Source: Geothrix sp. 21YS21S-2
Lineage (GTDB): Bacteria > Acidobacteriota > Holophagae > Holophagales > Holophagaceae
Reading direction: 5' to 3'
NCBI RefSeq assembly: GCF_030846775.1
Contig: NZ_CP132910.1
Span: 4,653,001 to 4,717,000 of the forward strand
Length of the DNA stretch: 64,000 bases
Part shown: positions 61,714-64,000 of the stretch, in pieces
Position numbering within the stretch: position 1 is the first letter of the stretch
Layout of the letters: each line of letters opens with the position of its first letter
Notes under the pieces: generated by a model
Database searches by the model: none
What the model saw: only the letters and a program-made list of their open reading frames with translations
What the model was told of the DNA's origin: nothing
Program-made: the position numbers and the translations under genes

Positions 61714-62632
61714 TCCAGGCCGAGATGGGGGACAGGTCGGCCAGTGGCCTGTCGTCCCGGTAGCCCTCCAGGGCGCTGGCGCCGTCCAGCTCGGCCCGGG
61801 GACGGGGCTCAAGGCGGAAGGCGTGGTTCGCGTCGGGCACCTCGAGCACCGTCCCCTTGTAGGGGGCGGGGATCTGGGCCGGCTTCCAGGTCTGGACATC
61901 CTTCCCGCCCCAGGCCACCGCCACGGGAACCGCCACACGAGCGGCCATGGTCCAGGGGTCCAGGTCAAGGGTATCTCTGACAAAGGAAAGGGTTTCAGGG
62001 GCCATGAGGCCCTTGGCCAGCTGGGCCAGGGCGGGCAGGACGTCGGGGCCGGGAGCCGGGGTGGGGCGGCCGGTTCGGATGGCCTGGAAGACGGCCTGGA
62101 GGTAGGCGCGGTTGGGCGCGGCCTGGCTGGCCGGCAATTGGAGGGCGATCTGTTCGGCGAGGGCCTTGCCCATGGGCAGGCTCGGCATGGCCAGGAGGAG
62201 CAGGGCGTCGGCTTGCCGGGCCACCAGGAGGCTCAGGAGGGCGCCTTCCCCATGGCCCACCAGCAGGATCCGCCGGTTCCGGGCCTCGGGCAGGGCCCGG
62301 GCGGCGGCCACGGCGGCCTCGATGTCTCCGGACTGGGCGTCCAGGGAGGCGTTCAGCTTGGGGTCCCGGCTGAGGGCGATGCGCTTGTCGAAACGCAGGG
62401 AGCCCACCCCCTGGCCCTGGAGCCACTCCGCCAGGGCCCGGCCCGTGTGGGCGGGCAGCCGGGGCTGGCTCCAGTCCCGGTCCAGGGGGCCCGAATCGCC
62501 CACCAGCACCGCGAACCAGGGGCCTTCGGCCGGCAGGACGCTCCCCTTCAGGGGGAGCCCGTTGAATCCGGCGAAGGCCGCCTCCCGGGGGGCGGGGGCC
62601 TCCTGGACCTGGGCGGGGGGGAAAGGGATCAT
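61697..62632 (-). CDS. Alpha/beta-hydrolase-fold protein with altered nucleophile elbow
   Basis: A 311-residue alpha/beta-hydrolase of the dienelactone-hydrolase/BAAT-like type: FRFDKR-like SLRFDKRIALSRD, LLVGHGEGALLSLL, AVAWGGKDVQTW (acid) and VPDANHAFR (base). The nucleophile elbow normally G-x-S-x-G reads G-H-G-E-G (residues 126-130), so the catalytic Ser is Gly128. The Asp and His positions remain, so it is probably an inactive or repurposed hydrolase. A Ser elsewhere taking over cannot be excluded. No signal peptide is seen. It overlaps the DUF4136 gene tail-to-tail. Confidence 0.78.
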   Translation of the reverse strand: MIPFPPAQVQEAPAPREAAFAGFNGLPLKGSVLPAEGPWFAVLVGDSGPLDRDWSQPRLPAHTGRALAEWLQGQGVGSLRFDKRIALSRDPKLNASLDAQSGDIEAAVAAARALPEARNRRILLVGHGEGALLSLLVARQADALLLLAMPSLPMGKALAEQIALQLPASQAAPNRAYLQAVFQAIRTGRPTPAPGPDVLPALAQLAKGLMAPETLSFVRDTLDLDPWTMAARVAVPVAVAWGGKDVQTWKPAQIPAPYKGTVLEVPDANHAFRLEPRPRAELDGASALEGYRDDRPLADLSPISAWIRSLK

Positions 62633-62715
62633 GGGCGCTCCTGGAACTTCAGTGCTAGCAGGGGTGTGATGGTTTCAACAAGCCGGAGGACATGCCTCGC
62701 TTTGTGATGCGGCAT

Positions 62716-62724
62716 TGATATGAT
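62716..62724 (+). promoter_or_regulatory. Extended -10 promoter of the C69 peptidase gene
   Basis: TGATATGAT (TGn-TATGAT, -10 at 62719-62724) forms an extended -10 element 30 nt before the peptidase ATG. The -35 region (62696-62701) is poor, as is usual for extended -10 promoters. Confidence 0.5.
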
Positions 62725-62754
62725 GGGGGCTTGTTCCCAACCGAAAGGACGCCC

Positions 62755-64000
62755 ATGAAGTCCCTGTTCCGAACCCTGACGGCCGCTTCGGTGGTCCTGG
62801 TCTCCAGCCTCGCACAGCCCCTGGCGGCCTGCACCAACATCCTGGTCACCAAGGGGGCCAGCAAGGACGGCTCCACCATGATCACGTACGCCGCCGACAG
62901 CCACACCCTCTACGGCGAGCTGTACTTCAAGGCCGGCGCCCAGCACCTCCCCACCGAGCAGCGGGACATCGTGGAGTGGGACACGGGCAAGTTCCTGGGC
63001 CGCATCAAGGAGGCCCCCGTCACCTACAGCCGCGTGGGCAACATGAACGAGTTCCAGGTGGTCATCGGCGAGACCACCTTCGGCGGCCGCCAGGAGCTGC
63101 AGGTGCCCGCGGGCGTCGTGGACTACGGCAGCCTGATGTACATCGCCCTTGAGCGCTCGAAGACGGCCCGGGAGGCCGTGCAGGTCATGGGCGACCTGGT
63201 GGCCCAGTACGGCTACGCCAGCGAGGGCGAGTCCATCTCCGTGGGCGACCCCAACGAGGCCTGGATCTTCGAGATCATCGGCAAGGGCAAGGGCCAGAAG
63301 GGCGCCGTGTGGGTGGCCGTGAAGGTTCCCGACGGCACGATCTCGGCCCACGCCAACCACGCCCGAATCAGCCGCTTCCCCCTGAACGACCCCAGGACCT
63401 GCGTCTATTCCAAGGACGTCATCTCCTTCGCCCGGGACAAGGGCTACTTCAAGGGCGAGGACAAGGACTTCAGCTTCACCGACGTCTACGCCCCCGCCGA
63501 TTTCGGCGCCCTGCGCTTCTGCGAGGCGCGGGTGTGGAGCGTCTTCAACCGCGCCGCCCCCTCCCTCAAGATCCCCATCGACATCGCCAAGGGCACCCCC
63601 GGCGCCAGGCCCATGCCCCTGTGCATCACCCCCGACCACAAGCTGAGCGTGCGCGACGTCATGGAGCTCATGCGGGACCACTACGAGGGCACCGAGCTGG
63701 ACATGACCAAGGACGTGGGCGCGGGCCCCTACCACACCCCCTACCGCTGGCGGCCCATGGAGTGGAAGGTGGACGGCAAGCAGTACCTGCACGAGCGCGC
63801 CATCTCCACCCAGCAGACCGGCTGGTCCTACGTGAGCCAGTCCCGGTCCTGGCTGCCCGACGCCATCGGCGGCGTGCTGTGGTTCGGCATGGACGACACC
63901 TACTCCACCGTCTACGTGCCCATGTACTGCGCCATCAAGGCCGTGCCCAGGAGCTTCGCCGAGGGCACCGGGTCCTGGAACGAGTTCAGCTGGGACAGCG
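62755..64000 (+). CDS. C69-family dipeptidase (partial, C-terminus outside window)
   Basis: 415 codons are visible of a secreted N-terminal-nucleophile peptidase. A signal-like segment (about 1-25) leads directly to Cys26 in LAACTNILVTKGAS, the residue that becomes the N-terminal nucleophile of PepD/C69 enzymes. SVGDPNEAWIFEII, AHANHARISRFP and GGVLWFGMDDTYSTVYVPMY are typical downstream motifs. It hydrolyses dipeptides. GAAAGGACG precedes the ATG, and an extended -10 promoter lies upstream. The reading frame continues past the window edge. Confidence 0.92.
   Translation, partial: MKSLFRTLTAASVVLVSSLAQPLAACTNILVTKGASKDGSTMITYAADSHTLYGELYFKAGAQHLPTEQRDIVEWDTGKFLGRIKEAPVTYSRVGNMNEFQVVIGETTFGGRQELQVPAGVVDYGSLMYIALERSKTAREAVQVMGDLVAQYGYASEGESISVGDPNEAWIFEIIGKGKGQKGAVWVAVKVPDGTISAHANHARISRFPLNDPRTCVYSKDVISFARDKGYFKGEDKDFSFTDVYAPADFGALRFCEARVWSVFNRAAPSLKIPIDIAKGTPGARPMPLCITPDHKLSVRDVMELMRDHYEGTELDMTKDVGAGPYHTPYRWRPMEWKVDGKQYLHERAISTQQTGWSYVSQSRSWLPDAIGGVLWFGMDDTYSTVYVPMYCAIKAVPRSFAEGTGSWNEFSWDS

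Overview
The window is very GC-rich, with G or C at almost every third codon position. It carries tightly packed bacterial chromosomal genes, and the only RNA gene I see is one tRNA-Arg(CCG). There is no phage, integrase, transposase, CRISPR array or rRNA. The gene mix suggests an anaerobic or facultative member of the Acidobacteriota, Holophaga/Geothrix-like. The clues are a fused 2-oxoacid:ferredoxin oxidoreductase, phosphate acyltransferase and butyrate kinase, flagellar/chemotaxis genes, and a very large NHL/Ig-like secreted protein with the C-terminal architecture I associate with Acidobacteriota. The lineage is inferred from style and not proven here.

Layout. 1-5.2 kb (minus): truncated LytS-type histidine kinase, a zinc-site lipase of family I.5, a small Cys protein, and a two-gene 2-oxoacid:ferredoxin oxidoreductase. 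5.3-6.2 kb (plus): GNAT enzyme and AcpS. 6.2-11.9 kb: chemotaxis block cheR-HDOD-HDOD-cheB and a FliK-like protein with a 180-bp in-frame minisatellite. 11.9-15.9 kb: membrane-anchored protein, Lgt, RluD-type pseudouridine synthase, Tat-exported FAD oxidase. 15.9-17.8 kb (minus): BrkB-type membrane protein fused to a cyclic-nucleotide-binding domain, and a lipoprotein. 17.9-24.7 kb: cysteine-less rhodanese, DUF58, TgpA-like transglutaminase, MoxR and TPR protein in a translationally coupled operon. 24.9-29.7 kb: giant NHL/Ig protein and an outer-membrane barrel. 29.8-34.0 kb (minus): PTS made of only two polypeptides (NagE-like IIC-IIB and a IIA-HPr-EI fusion). 34-38.4 kb (minus): thioesterase, ClpA, ClpS, SDR-like protein. 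38.5-42.2 kb: stand-alone phosphate butyryltransferase and a phosphate acyltransferase-butyrate kinase fusion. 42.3-46.8 kb: ferritin-like protein, purine salvage (PRTase, GMP reductase), photolyase, tRNA. 46.9-49.6 kb: PLP decarboxylase, XseA. 49.6-53.5 kb: TetR regulator with operator-like repeats and a YbhG/F/S-like exporter operon. 53.6-54.4 kb: SGNH hydrolase. 54.4-59.7 kb (minus): FabG, a 1303-residue Pls/PosA-type non-ribosomal peptide synthetase, and its own phosphopantetheinyl transferase. 59.8-64 kb: M28 peptidase, DUF4136 lipoprotein, alpha/beta-hydrolase-like protein, truncated C69 dipeptidase.

The most exciting locus is the Pls-like synthetase. It has one adenylation and one carrier domain followed by three tandem acyltransferase-like modules, each flanked by membrane helices. 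This is the architecture of epsilon-poly-lysine synthetase, and the gene directly overlaps that of a dedicated Sfp-type PPTase. This predicts a membrane-bound maker of an amino-acid homopolymer or short isopeptide. The second is the Ptb-Buk fusion, which would convert acyl-CoA to acid plus ATP in one chain. It fits functionally with the oxidoreductase that makes acyl-CoA from 2-oxoacids.

No gene-free stretch exceeds 300 bases. The longest gaps (24690-24942, 39765-39967, 43174-43376, 34987-35180) are described as features or in the neighbouring entries. 34987-35180 holds nothing I could identify beyond a short CGCCC/GGGCG hairpin near 35030.
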